This document shows, in pieces, positions 18,059 through 26,689 of a stretch of DNA of 64,000 nucleotides. Position numbers and translations under genes: made by a program. Source of the DNA: Streptomyces albipurpureus (GTDB lineage Bacteria > Actinomycetota > Actinomycetes > Streptomycetales > Streptomycetaceae); assembly GCF_023701525.1 (NCBI RefSeq), contig NZ_JAMQAW010000032.1, positions 84,323 to 148,322 of the forward strand. The letters are read 5' to 3'. Below the pieces are notes generated by a model. It saw only the letters and a program-made list of their open reading frames with translations. It made no database searches and was not told the origin of the DNA. Within the stretch, counting starts at the first letter, position 1. Each line of letters starts with the position of its first letter.

Positions 18059-18085
18059 GCGGTGGAGTGGGGCCTGCTCCACCGC
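18059..18085. terminator. Second hairpin directly after the first
   Basis: GCGGTGGAG (18059-18067) pairs with CTCCACCGC (18077-18085), loop of 9. It lies 15 bases from the previous hairpin and about 175 bases from the stop of the SDR gene, whose transcription (minus strand) would run into it. Confidence 0.6.
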
Positions 18086-18260
18086 TTCCATGTCCCTCAG
18101 TCGGGCCGGGCGGGGAGATCCTTGGGAGCTCCGATGGAATGGGGCCGATGGTCCCCGCGCTTCCCCTCGCGACAGGGGGAGATATCGCCCCCGCGCGCCC
18201 AGTTGATCCGGCGCAGCCCCCATTCCCGGTCCGCCCTGGCAGTAGGGCGCGTTCGTGGAG

Positions 18261-19106
18261 CTATCGAGCCGCCGGGAGAGGGAAGTTTCGTCGCATCAGG
18301 GCGTCGAACGCGACATCGGGAAGGAGCCGGCGCGCGATCATCACGGTCCTGGCCAACGCGCCGATCGCATAGCGGGCGCGGGGTCGCGGGGTGGTGGAGG
18401 CGTGGACGATCACCTTGGTCGCGGCTTCGGCCGGTACGGCGCCGTTGCGCCGGGTGAATGTCTTATGGGCATACATGTGCGCAAGTTCCCTGCGGAACGC
18501 ACTGTACGGACCCTCGCTGGGGCCACTGTCCATGGTGGAGACGGCGGTGCCGGCGAACCCCGTGATGGTGGGGCCCGGCTGGACGATCACGACCTTGATT
18601 CCGAAGGGCGCGACCTCCAGGCGCAGCGAGTCGCTGACTGCTTCCACCGCGTGTTTGGTGGCGTGGTAGAAACCGCCGCCGGGTGGTGAGAAGCGTCCGC
18701 CCATCGAGGAGATGTTGACGATCCGCCCCCTACCGGCCGCGCGCATCCCGGGCAGGACGAGTTGGGTGAGTCGGACCAGCCCGAAGACATTCGTCTCGAA
18801 CTGGGCCCGGACCTGTTGCGGGTCGGCTAGCTCGACCGGTAGGTGCAGCCCGTAGGCCGCGTTGTTGACCAGCAGGCCGACCACGCCGTGATCGTGCTCG
18901 ACCCGGCTCACCGCCGACGCCATCGACTCCTCGCTGGTGACGTCCAACTCCAGGGTGGTCAGGCCTTCCGCGGCCAGTGGGGCGAGATCGCCGGGGCGAC
19001 GGGCGGTGGCGTAGACATGGTGGCCCAGTCGATGCAGGGCGAGAGCGGTCCGCTGGCCCATGCCGGACGAGCAACCGGTGATCAGGACACTGGTGGGCGT
19101 GCTCAT
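18261..19106 (-). CDS. Short-chain dehydrogenase/reductase
   Basis: 281 residues of the classical SDR family: cofactor motif TGCSSGMG near residue 10, DVTSEESM with the adenine-side Asp, NNAAYG, catalytic Ser in VNISSMGG, and the YHATK catalytic Tyr/Lys pair. The basic residue pattern after the second strand (ATARRPGD) favours NADPH. Its ATG lies 4 bases after the stop of the TetR gene, so they are one operon; the SDR is the probable target of that repressor. Substrate unknown. Confidence 0.9.
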   Translation of the reverse strand: MSTPTSVLITGCSSGMGQRTALALHRLGHHVYATARRPGDLAPLAAEGLTTLELDVTSEESMASAVSRVEHDHGVVGLLVNNAAYGLHLPVELADPQQVRAQFETNVFGLVRLTQLVLPGMRAAGRGRIVNISSMGGRFSPPGGGFYHATKHAVEAVSDSLRLEVAPFGIKVVIVQPGPTITGFAGTAVSTMDSGPSEGPYSAFRRELAHMYAHKTFTRRNGAVPAEAATKVIVHASTTPRPRARYAIGALARTVMIARRLLPDVAFDALMRRNFPLPAAR

Positions 19107-19110
19107 GGCT

Positions 19111-19710
19111 TCACGTCTTCCGGTGGAGGAGGTCCCAGACGGCGGACTCCGCGCCCGCCAGGGCCTCGGGGGAGAGTTCGGTGATGAGTTGGGGTCGGAT
19201 GGTTTTCAGCAGGCCGCCGAAGGCGCCCAGGGCGAGGGCGACCAGAAGGAGCGGGTCACCGTCGCGGATCTCACCGGCCTGCTGGCCGCGTTCGATGAAG
19301 CCGGTGGAGAAGGCGTCGATCTCGGCGGCGAGCGCACGGCTCTCGGCGTCCAGGAAGGTGTCGTGCTGCTGGTGTTCCAGAAAGGCGAAAGCGGCGGGAT
19401 AGGAGCCGGCGAATCTGGTGAAGCCCTGCCATATCTGTGCGAACTCCTCCCTCGTTGAGTCGGCTGGTTCCGCGGTGGTCCGGGTCAACTCGGCGAGCAG
19501 CCCGCCTTTGGCGTGACGGAAGGCGGCATTGCCGAGGGCCTCCTTGCTGGGGAAGTAGCGGTAGATGCTGCCGACTCCGACGCGGGCGTGCTGGGCCACG
19601 GTGGGCATCTGGGTGCCCTCGTAGGTGCGTTCCGCGAAGAGGGCGAGGGCGGATTCAAGGAGTCGGGAAGCCAGGTCGGCGGAGGGTCGAGGCACGGAAT
19701 GAATGTTCAT
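19111..19710 (-). CDS. TetR-family regulator
   Basis: 199 residues from ATG at 19710. The N-terminal helix-turn-helix is clear: SRLLESALALFAERTYEGTQM, then VAQHARVGVGSIYRYFPSKEALG. The C-terminal domain contains TRFAGSYPAAFAFLEHQQHDTFLD. The same frame is open far upstream, but that is IS-remnant sequence. The start codon lies inside a palindrome, pointing to autorepression. It heads a TetR-SDR operon. IS5-remnant sequence begins only about 35 bases upstream, so the ancestral promoter may be lost or replaced. Confidence 0.9.
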   Translation of the reverse strand: MNIHSVPRPSADLASRLLESALALFAERTYEGTQMPTVAQHARVGVGSIYRYFPSKEALGNAAFRHAKGGLLAELTRTTAEPADSTREEFAQIWQGFTRFAGSYPAAFAFLEHQQHDTFLDAESRALAAEIDAFSTGFIERGQQAGEIRDGDPLLLVALALGAFGGLLKTIRPQLITELSPEALAGAESAVWDLLHRKT

Positions 19711-19713
19711 TCC
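19696..19713. promoter_or_regulatory. Palindromic operator overlapping the tetR start codon
   Basis: GGAATGAA and TTCATTCC are perfect 8-bp arms around a central TG. The ATG of the TetR gene is part of this site. The arm sequence resembles generic TetR operators that contain GAATGAAC-type half-sites. Binding would block initiation, fitting autorepression of the TetR-SDR operon. Confidence 0.7.
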
Positions 19714-19744
19714 GAAGAGTTTGGCTGTCAAGTGCGGTGGCGGA

Positions 19745-20620
19745 GTTGGAGATTCGTACGAGCGGTCGCCCGAAGAACTCCTGTCGCAATGAGTTGAGGC
19801 GTCGCCAGTAGATGAGTGCGCATCCGAGGGTGAGGAAGGCTGCGTGGATGTCGTCCGCGGATCTCCCAGCGGGTGCGGAGGCGCCGGAACCAGCGCAGGT
19901 GGGCGAAGGCGCGTTCTACCAGCCGTCGTTGGGTGCCGAGGCCGGAGCCGTGTGGGGTACCGCGTCGGGCGATCAACGGCTTCACACCGAGAGTGCGGAC
20001 GAGGTGGCGGTACTCGTAGCCGCGGTCGCCGAGTACGACATCCGGGCGGCGTCGTGGTTGACCTTCCTTGCCCCGCACGGGCGGTATCGCCTGGAGGAGG
20101 GGGATGAGCTGGGTGACGTCGTTGCGGTTGCCGCCGGTCAGAGTGGCAGCGAGCGGGATGCCGTTGGCGTCGGTGATCAGGCGGTGTTTGTGCTGCCCGT
20201 TCTGCCCCGGTCGACAGGACTTCGTTCTGTCGGCGATCCCCCTTTGGCGCCCGGATGTGGGAGCCGTCGACCACTGCCCGGGAGAAGTCCAGCGCATCCG
20301 GGCGACGGAGTTTCGCAGGAAGTACCTCGTGCAGGCGGACCCGCACGCCGGCTTCGGTCCACTCAGCCAGACGACGCCAGCAGGTCATTCCGGAACCGAA
20401 CCGAGCTTCTGCGGCAGGTGCTCCCAGGCAATCCCGGTATGCAGTATGAACAGGATTGCCTGGCACACCAGCCGGTCCGGATGCCGCTTGCGCCCGGGAT
20501 GGCGGACCCGTCGCTCCACCTTCGGAAGCAGGGGTTCGACCACCGTCCGCAACTCGTCATCCACATCCCACGGCTTCGGCCGAGCCACACCCCCAGATCA
20601 ACGGTCCCGAAACGATCCAA
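19745..20620 (-). pseudogene. IS5-family transposase remnant, several frameshifts
   Basis: Pieces of one transposase lie in three minus-strand frames in the right order. From 20,588: KPWDVDDELRTVVEPLLP and RLVCQAILFILHTGIAWEHL. Then in a second frame RLAEWTEAGVRVRLHEVL and SRAVVDGSHIRAPKG (first catalytic Asp). Then in a third frame GIPLAATLTGGNRNDVTQLI, VLGDRGYEYRHLV (second Asp) and QRRLVERAFAHLRWFRRLR (catalytic Glu). A last shift separates the C terminus. At least three indels make it inactive. No terminal inverted repeats could be fixed by eye. Confidence 0.85.
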
Positions 20621-20649
20621 CCACCTCGAAGATCATTTCGTTGGCAGTT

Positions 20650-21355
20650 CATATTCGGGCGCAAGCACCGGAACGCACGGAGAACTCCCAGATCGGGGTC
20701 TTCCTCGCCTACGCGACCGGCCGCGGACGCACACTGATCGACCGGCGGCTGTATCTGCCCACGTCCTGGACGGACGATCGTGAGCGGTGCCGACGGGCGG
20801 GCATGGGCGACAGCGTCGCCTTCGAGGCGAAGGTGGCGATGGCGATGGTCCGCCGGGCGATCGCCGACAGGATCCCGTTCGGCTGGGTGACGGCGGACGC
20901 CGCCTACGGCTTCAGCAAGGCTGGCGGTTCAGCTGGAGAGGCGGACGTCTTCCATGTCATGGCCACCACCCGCCACGGCACCGTCGTCCCCCGCTGGTCC
21001 ATCGACCACCCCGTCCACGACCTGTTCCCCGGTCTGTCCCATCAGAAGTGGAAGCGCCGTTCCTGCGGCGAGGGAGCCCATGGCCGGCGGATCTACGACT
21101 GGGCCCGCGTCGAGGTGCGGCCCTGGCACCGCGAGGACCGCCGGCACTGGGGGATCGCCCGCCGTAGCGTCAGCAGACCCGAGGAGATCTCCTACTACAT
21201 CGCCTACTGCCCCGCGGGCACCACGCTGGAGAAGCTGATCCGTATCGCCGGCAGCCGCTGGGCGGTGGGGGAGTGCTTCCAGACCGCGAAGCAGGAGTGC
21301 GGCCCGGACGACTACCAGGTCCGCCGCTACCCCGGCTGGCACCGCCACATGACCC
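20650..21355 (+). pseudogene. IS701-family transposase fragment, both ends missing
   Basis: The plus strand reads SQIGVFLAYATGRGRTLIDR, FGWVTADAAYGFSK (a catalytic Asp region), FHVMATTRHGTVVPRWSIDH, GRRIYDWARVEVRPWH and GSRWAVGECFQTAKQECG (the Glu region), as in IS701-type DDE transposases of Streptomyces. The N-terminal third is absent, the frame joins IS5 remnant sequence on the left, and homology ends at WHRHMTL near 21,350. A local pair of compensating indels follows FSK. It is not a functional gene. Confidence 0.82.
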
Positions 21356-21740
21356 TTGTCAGGAGGAACGGAAGCAACTGGTCCGGTGGTCTCGGGGTGC
21401 GAAGACCGCGCGGTACCTGGCCCTCGCGTGAGAATCGTCCCGCGTTGCGCGGAAGGCGGGACGGACAAGCAGGCTGCCGAGGAGCTTGGTACCGACACCT
21501 CCACGGTGGACCGTTCGCGCGCCCGGTTCATCACCGACCGCCTGGACGGCCTGGCCGATGAGCCGCGGCCGGGCCGGCCGCCCTCGATCCTCCTCGACCA
21601 GGTCGAGGATGTCGTCGTGGCCACCCTGGAATCCACACCTGCCTCGGATACCCACTGGTCACGTGCCTCGATGGCTGCCCGCACGGGCCTGTCGCAGTCG
21701 ACGATCGGCCGGGGGGAGGTCCTGGAGCGTACCGAGTCTG
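21356..21740 (+). pseudogene. IS630-family transposase N-terminal fragment
   Basis: The plus frame carries the helix-turn-helix N terminus of an IS630-type transposase: RVRIVPRCAEGGTDKQAAEEL, DTSTVDRSRARFITDRLDGL, ADEPRPGRPPSILLDQVED, then HWSRASMAARTGLSQSTIGR. The catalytic DDE domain that should follow is missing. It abuts the IS701 remnant directly, so the two elements were joined by nested insertion or deletion. Confidence 0.8.
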
Positions 21741-21857
21741 TCGAGGCCCGTCCGGGCCCGGGATTGGTCACCTGTCCCGGGTGATGGTGCGCCGCCGTTG
21801 GAACTGTTTCCCGGCGTCGGTGTCCGCGGCCATGACGGTGGTGAACGCTGGCGGGTG

Positions 21858-22931
21858 CTATTGGGGGGCCTGCCCGAGGGACTTGACCACCTGCTCGCGG
21901 AGCTCGATGTCGACCACTTCGGCGTACGGCAGCGGTGCCTTGAGGTCGAGTGAGCCCTGTTCGATGAACATCAGCTGCATCTGCTCGAGTTGCTTCTTGT
22001 CGACGGCCAGAGTGGGGTCGTAGATGGATTCGGGCGTGGATTCCACGAGGTCCTTGGGGAACTTGGCCAGGTCAGTGAATCGCTGCACGACTTCGGGGCG
22101 CTTGCTGTAGCCGGGTGCGAGTTCTTTGTTAACGGTATTGATGTTGGCCCTGAGCAGGGCGCAGGCGACCTGGGGCCGCTTCTTGAGGAGGTTGGGTCCC
22201 ATGATCATGCCTGTTGCCTGGGCGCGGGTCAGGGCTCCCTGACTGCTGAGGACCTCGGCGACTCCGCTGTTGTCGATGGCTGCGTTGAAGGGAGTGATCA
22301 CGAGGGCCGCGTCGATGCTCTTGGTCTCGAAGGCGGTGTTCATGTCCGCGGTCGAGAGGGAGACATGCTTGACGTCGGCCAGTTTGAGGCCGCCCTTCTG
22401 CAGGACCCGGCCGATCAGGTAGTAGGAGCCGGATCCGGGGGCTCCGGCGATCCCGATCCGCTTGCCCTTCAGGTCGGAGATGCCGGATACGGCACCGTTC
22501 TTCATCAGGTCGGAGCGCACGTACACCGCGGAGCTGGGGTTGTCCGCGGAGTTCTGGCCGGCCGAGGAGACGATGCGGACGTCCACGCCACGGTCGACGG
22601 CGCTGAAGATGTTCGCCGGGTACCCGACCATCGCCGCGTCGAGCTGACCTCGGCCGACAAGGGCGATCACGTCCTGGCCCGTGGCGAACGTGGACGCCTT
22701 CACGTCCAGCTTCTCGTTCTTGTAATACCCTCCGCCCTCCGCTTGCGCCGAGGTGGCGAGGGCGAGCGACGGGGAGGAACCGAACGACACCTTCTCGGTC
22801 TTGGTGAGCGGCTTGCAGAAGTCACTCTTCCGGGCCGTGGTGTCACCGCTGCCCGCGGATCCCCCGCAGGCACTGACGCCCACCAGAAGGGCAGCGAAGC
22901 CGGCGGCGGGCAGAATTCGTCTACGGATCAT
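21858..22931 (-). CDS. Substrate-binding lipoprotein, NMT1/SsuA-like
   Basis: 357 residues. A lipoprotein signal peptide ends at Cys22 (VSAC). The mature part is a periplasmic-binding-protein type II fold of the nitrate/sulfonate/taurine group: KVSFGSSPSLALA, GQLDAAMVGYPAN, DLKGKRIGIAGAPGSGSYYL, and a C-terminal helix pair. It should bind a small organic anion or precursor outside the cell and hand it to an ABC importer. No permease or ATPase gene is near; it is surrounded by IS remnants, so it is an orphan, perhaps brought in or cut off from its operon. Confidence 0.85.
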   Translation of the reverse strand: MIRRRILPAAGFAALLVGVSACGGSAGSGDTTARKSDFCKPLTKTEKVSFGSSPSLALATSAQAEGGGYYKNEKLDVKASTFATGQDVIALVGRGQLDAAMVGYPANIFSAVDRGVDVRIVSSAGQNSADNPSSAVYVRSDLMKNGAVSGISDLKGKRIGIAGAPGSGSYYLIGRVLQKGGLKLADVKHVSLSTADMNTAFETKSIDAALVITPFNAAIDNSGVAEVLSSQGALTRAQATGMIMGPNLLKKRPQVACALLRANINTVNKELAPGYSKRPEVVQRFTDLAKFPKDLVESTPESIYDPTLAVDKKQLEQMQLMFIEQGSLDLKAPLPYAEVVDIELREQVVKSLGQAPQ

Positions 22932-23879
22932 GAGGCCGTTCCTTCACAGAGTGTGCTGATGCGCTGAGCGAGGAATGCGGGGAAAAGGGGAGGAGGAGGC
23001 ATGTCGGTGCCGACTCGGGGCGGCGTGGGCGCACAGAAGCCGAGGGCCGGTCGCTGAGGCCGGGGCTCTGCCCTGACCGGGAGTCGCATTTGTCCGCCCG
23101 GCGGGACGAGTCCGGCCCGATCCGCGTACGCCGGAGCCTCGCGTTTTGCCGCCTGGTGGAAGGCTCCGGCTCCACAGCGGCCTGGGGTGGCGCCCCCGGC
23201 CGCGTGGGATCCTGGTCGGCCCGAGGGCGCCCGCGATGTCCTGTGCGACTGTCCGGGTCTCCTTGAGGAGTCGCAGCGAGCCGCCCTCATCGCCGTTCCT
23301 GACCAGGCAAGCCATACGGACGGCCCCAGAGACTGGAAGCCCGCGGTCTGTTCCGCCCGAGAGTCCGTACCAGAAGAGCCTCAGTCCCTGCCGCGAGGTG
23401 ACGGAGTCCGCCGGGCCGGTTGAAGAGATCGGCATATGTCCTCTGTCTTCGGCATGGAATCAGGAGACGAGCCAGGGTTGCTCCGGCGTCGTGTAGAGGG
23501 TGGATCAGGTTCCCCAGAATGAGTAGATCTACTGAAGATTTCTTCTAAGGCACTACTAATCGTGATTTGTGGATATTCGGTGAGCCGATGCGGCCGAACT
23601 TACTGACCGTACGTACGGTTGTAAAGGGTGGCTGTGAATCTCCTTGCCGCACGCCGGGAATCTGCAGGCTCTCCTCCGGGAAGCACGAACCCCGTCGCGG
23701 AGCGCTGGAGTTCGTGGAGCGGCTGTGTGGTGGTGGGCGGTTCCTCGCCGACCGTCACCCGCCCCGCAGGCTGACCCGCCCGCGGGCAGTCTGGCGTCGG
23801 CCACGGATACCGCGGCCGCGCAAGGGGTGATCCAGAGGCATACCGGACAAGGCCGGGCGGTGTGAACAGACGGCACTGG
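22932..23879. other. Region between lipoprotein gene and next IS remnant
   Basis: About 950 bases with no recognisable gene. Open frames on the minus strand upstream of the lipoprotein have Arg/Pro-rich shadow-like composition. AT-rich sequence at 23,510-23,620 differs from the surroundings and may mark a junction of foreign DNA. Confidence 0.4.
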
Positions 23880-24164
23880 TCCGAGGCGACGTTCCAGTTC
23901 CGCCCTGCGCTTCCTCGCCGCCGGCCTGAGAGAACACCGCCGCGCTCCGGGGACCCGATGGCGGCGCCTGAGCGCGGGCCGACAGGCCCTGCTCGCTCTC
24001 GCCCACCTCCGAAACGGCCACCCTTACGTGCAACTCGCGGCCGGTTTCGGCGTCGGCACCACCACCGCCTACCGCTTCGTCACCGAGGCCGTCGAACTCC
24101 TGGCCGCCCTCGCCCCCACGCTCTCCCAAGCCGTCCTCACCTTCCATCTGGCCAGCTCAGACTG
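23880..24164 (+). pseudogene. IS5-like (DDE_Tnp_4 type) transposase N-terminal fragment
   Basis: In one plus frame the sequence reads FLAAGLREHRRAPGTRWRRL, ALLALAHLRNGHPYVQLAAG and TTTAYRFVTEAVELLAALAP, the N-terminal helix-turn-helix region of Streptomyces transposases with a C-terminal DDE_Tnp_4 domain. The frame ends at a TGA at 24162-24164 before any catalytic motif. Only the first quarter of the gene remains. Confidence 0.75.
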
Positions 24165-24171
24165 AGGATGG

Positions 24172-24335
24172 AAAAGGCTCAGTGACCGCCAGGCCAACCG
24201 CGCACTGCACACAATTGTGCTGGTCCGCGTGCGTCACGACCCGCGACTCCATCGCCCGGCGCACCCACGAAGGACATCTTCAGATGCCTCAAGCGCTGCG
24301 TAGCGCGAGGGGTATACCGACACATCGATAGCGCA
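24172..24335 (+). pseudogene. IS110-family transposase C-terminal fragment
   Basis: SDRQANRALHTIVLVRVRHD, followed after a frameshift by SIARRTHEG and then RCLKRCVARGVYRH in a further frame, is the conserved C-terminal end of IS110-type transposases. It is directly fused to the preceding IS5-like fragment. It is short and frameshifted, hence dead. Confidence 0.7.
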
Positions 24336-24589
24336 TCCAGCGGCGCGCTATCGGCGTCTCCTGCGGCTTGACGATCTATACGAGCTTCAGAGTCAAGCTC
24401 ACGGCGTACCGAGTCTTCCTGCGGATATGGGATGTGAGGTACAGCTACGGCTTTTCCACCGATGACCTGGTGTGCTGCAAGTCCATTGGTGAGAATCGAA
24501 GAGGGCCTCTGAGCTGCCGCTTTGCAGGTGGCTCGCGGTTAGCGGAGTTTTGATCGTGCTTCTGAGCTGGTATGCGTTAGTTCCAATGG
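24336..24589. other. Lower-GC stretch between IS remnants
   Basis: About 250 bases with visibly lower G+C than the neighbourhood and no recognised gene. A 61-codon open frame on the plus strand (24,368-24,553) has no identifiable domain and no good ribosome-binding site. Confidence 0.35.
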
Positions 24590-25260
24590 GAGTTGTTGCA
24601 ACTTCGTCGGTCATCGACGCCCGGATCGGCGTGGGGAAAGTCGTGGGTCTGCACCCGGACCGGGTCGCCTGCGCGGTGCCATTCGAGCCCGGCGTTCTTG
24701 TAGTTGCCGACGAGTTCCTTCTTCTCGGTGTCCACGCTGATCACGGGGTCCCCGGCCGCTTGGAAGTCCTTGGCCCTTTCGTTGAGACAGTGGAACTGCC
24801 CGTCCCGGTCCGGGTGCTGGGCACCTTCGACGGTCTTGCAGTTGCCCTGGAGGCTGAAGCCCTCATCGCGCAGCAGAGCAGCGACGGTGTCGCCCGAGAC
24901 CCGACGGCCCTGCCGGGTCGACTTCACCGTCCACCGCAGCGGCGACATCGGATCGCCACGTACACCCGGTTCCACCAAGGCCAGCAGCGCGGGCCGGGCC
25001 GCAGACCCGGATCCAGGTCCACCGCCCGCTTGCGGCCCCCGACCACCGGCGGACCCGCCCCAACGGCGCGTCACCGGATTCCCGTTCACACACCCCGCGC
25101 GACACGGTGCCCTCACGCACTTCTGCCGCGCGGGCGACGAGCCTGATTCCGCCGTGTCCCAGCGCCCGAGCCTCCGCTCCTATGGCCAGTCGGCGTTGAC
25201 GCTCCAGGTGCGGCAACAGTGCCTGGAACTTCGCCGCCAGCGCGGTCTCGATCCCCTCCG
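24590..25260 (-). pseudogene. ISAzo13-family transposase remnant
   Basis: On the minus strand, one frame has the N-terminal part (FQALLPHLERQRRLAIGAEA, RALGHGGIRLVARAAEVREG, GDAPLGRVRR). A second frame continues PALLALVEPGVRGDPMSPLR, DTVAALLRDEGFSLQGN, AQHPDRDGQFHCLNERAKDF, PVISVDTEKKELVGNYKNAG and VRVQTHDFPHADPG. This is the ISAzo13 transposase order. There is a frameshift after RVRR, a short in-frame deletion near KSTRQGRRVS, and the C-terminal catalytic half is absent. Confidence 0.82.
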
Positions 25261-25778
25261 GTCTCCCCACACCACAACAACGACGCTCGGCAACGGAAGC
25301 GACGGCTTGTTTCCCGGCGAGCCCTAAGCGCCGACGGGAAGCGATCGCCGGGGCGGTGGGGGGCCGGGGCGGCGGTCGTGGGGGTGTCCGGCCCTCGGTC
25401 GAGGGCGGGTGCTCCCTCGGCGCCTGCGTCGATCGGGGCGCACCGGGGGTTCGCGGATGGCGAACTGAGGCCGGTGGCCCGTCCCTCGTGGACCCTCGGT
25501 GGTGCGCTGACGGTGGCAAACGCCCGTTTTCGTCCCGACACGGGGCGTGTGGTGACGCGTACGGGTACCGACGGACGGAGACTTTCCGAAAAGTCAGTCT
25601 GGTGCGCGGCTGCGACGCAATGTAGCGTCTGCGTCAGCTGTCATGGTTCCGCAGTACCGGTCGCCCGTGAGCGTGAGCTTGCGGGCATTGTGATGTTCAG
25701 AGTCTCTGAGGGCCAGGGCGATCACCTCCGGTTCCCGCACCGTGCGGGCACCGACTACGAGTCCCCTTGGAGGACAAC
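25261..25778. other. Upstream region and long leader of cspA
   Basis: No gene supported. The part from about 25,560 is probably promoter plus a long 5' untranslated leader, which is usual for cold-shock genes. A TTGGAGG ribosome-binding site stands just before the start codon. Confidence 0.45.
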
Positions 25779-25982
25779 ATGGCTACGGGAACCGTCAAGT
25801 GGTTCAACTCGGAAAAGGGTTTTGGCTTCATCGAGCAGGACGGTGGAGGCCCTGATGTCTTCGCCCACTACTCGAACATCGCCACCCAGGGCTACCGTGA
25901 GCTCAACGAGGGCCAGAAGGTGAGCTTCGACATCACCCAGGGCCAGAAGGGCCCCCAGGCGGAGAACATCACCCCCGCCTGA
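25779..25982 (+). CDS. Cold-shock protein, CspA family
   Basis: 67 residues, the full length of a CspA-type OB-fold. RNA-binding motifs GFGFIEQ (RNP1: KGFGFIE) and VFAHYSNI (RNP2: DVFAHY) are present. The ATG at 25779 fits the family N terminus MATGTVKWFN and the GGAGG. It binds single-stranded RNA/DNA and keeps mRNA unfolded. A perfect terminator follows 13 bases after the stop, so it is monocistronic. Streptomyces genomes carry several paralogues, so I give no letter. Confidence 0.96.
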   Translation: MATGTVKWFNSEKGFGFIEQDGGGPDVFAHYSNIATQGYRELNEGQKVSFDITQGQKGPQAENITPA

Positions 25983-25995
25983 TCGCCAATCCCAG

Positions 25996-26030
25996 GGTGC
26001 CCGCTCCCGGTCCGTCCGGGAGCGGGCACC
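25996..26030 (+). terminator. Terminator of the cold-shock gene
   Basis: GGTGCCCGCTCCCGG (25996-26010) pairs perfectly with CCGGGAGCGGGCACC (26016-26030), loop TCCGT. Confidence 0.92.
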
Positions 26031-26197
26031 GTGCGTTCCGCTCCGCTGGCGTTCGCGGTGCGGCGCGGCCAGCCAGGGGGCATGGGACCCCGGCAGCGCC
26101 ATCCGGCTGTCGAGGGGGCCGGCCCTTGGGGGCCTGGCAACCTCCCCGGCTCGGGACTTCGCCTCATCGGGGCGGCCGCTTCGATGAGCCGCTCGGG

Positions 26198-26689
26198 TCA
26201 GCTACCTGCCAGAGGGTTCAACCAGCCGAAGAAGCCGCCTGGGCCGCCTGGCCTCCGTGGTTCTCTGCGAGTCCTCGACTTCAGCCACATCTCGGCGAAT
26301 TCCGCAGCTGTCACATCGTCGTGGGGGGCCATGGCTGCCTCGGGGTCGATCTCCTCCAGAGGCATCGCTTCCCACTGTGTGCCCGCACCGCGGACGAGGG
26401 CACGCAGTGGTTGATCATCGAATGCCTCGACCAACACATCCGTGGTAGCCGTCCTGGTCCTATGGACAACGATTCGTTGTAGGGAGAAATCTTCGGGAAC
26501 CCGTTGAACCAGCAACGCCTCCATGCACCAGACGATGAGGCGTACGCGATTGCCCGTGGCATCCCTGCAGAGGTAGTCATCTAGATCATCCGAGAATTCT
26601 ACGTCTGCCTGAAGTTCGTCTATGGATAGGTATTGATGCTCTGTTCCTTCGTCGTCACGGTAGACGAAGGGAGGGATCGGTCGAGTCAT
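26198..26689 (-). CDS. Hypothetical protein, acidic
   Basis: 163 residues from the ATG at 26689, which has GGGGAAG upstream. It opens with MTRPIPPFVYRDDEGTEHQ, has an acidic segment (DVEFSDDLDDYLCRDATG), a mixed alpha/beta middle (RLIVWCMEALLVQRVPEDF) and a Pro/Gly-rich C terminus. No family recognised. Composition and codon use fit a true Streptomyces gene. The longer open frame upstream has a Cys/Pro/Ser-rich unlikely sequence. Confidence 0.6.
   Translation of the reverse strand: MTRPIPPFVYRDDEGTEHQYLSIDELQADVEFSDDLDDYLCRDATGNRVRLIVWCMEALLVQRVPEDFSLQRIVVHRTRTATTDVLVEAFDDQPLRALVRGAGTQWEAMPLEEIDPEAAMAPHDDVTAAEFAEMWLKSRTRREPRRPGGPGGFFGWLNPLAGS

Larger units (their letters stand above)
17516..18260. 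other. 745-base region without a supported gene
   Basis: No frame in this stretch resembles a known protein and the open frames that exist lack convincing starts. It holds two tandem hairpins (18005-18043 and 18059-18085). The rest may be a decayed gene or the upstream region of plsC. Confidence 0.4.

Noticed and set aside
22944..23435. 163-codon minus-strand open frame upstream of the substrate-binding lipoprotein
   Set aside because: The first 70 residues look vaguely protein-like but the rest is Arg/Pro/Ser-rich, no family is recognised and there is no convincing ribosome-binding site.
24368..24553. 61-codon open frame in the lower-GC stretch
   Set aside because: No domain and no ribosome-binding site; probably chance in AT-richer DNA.
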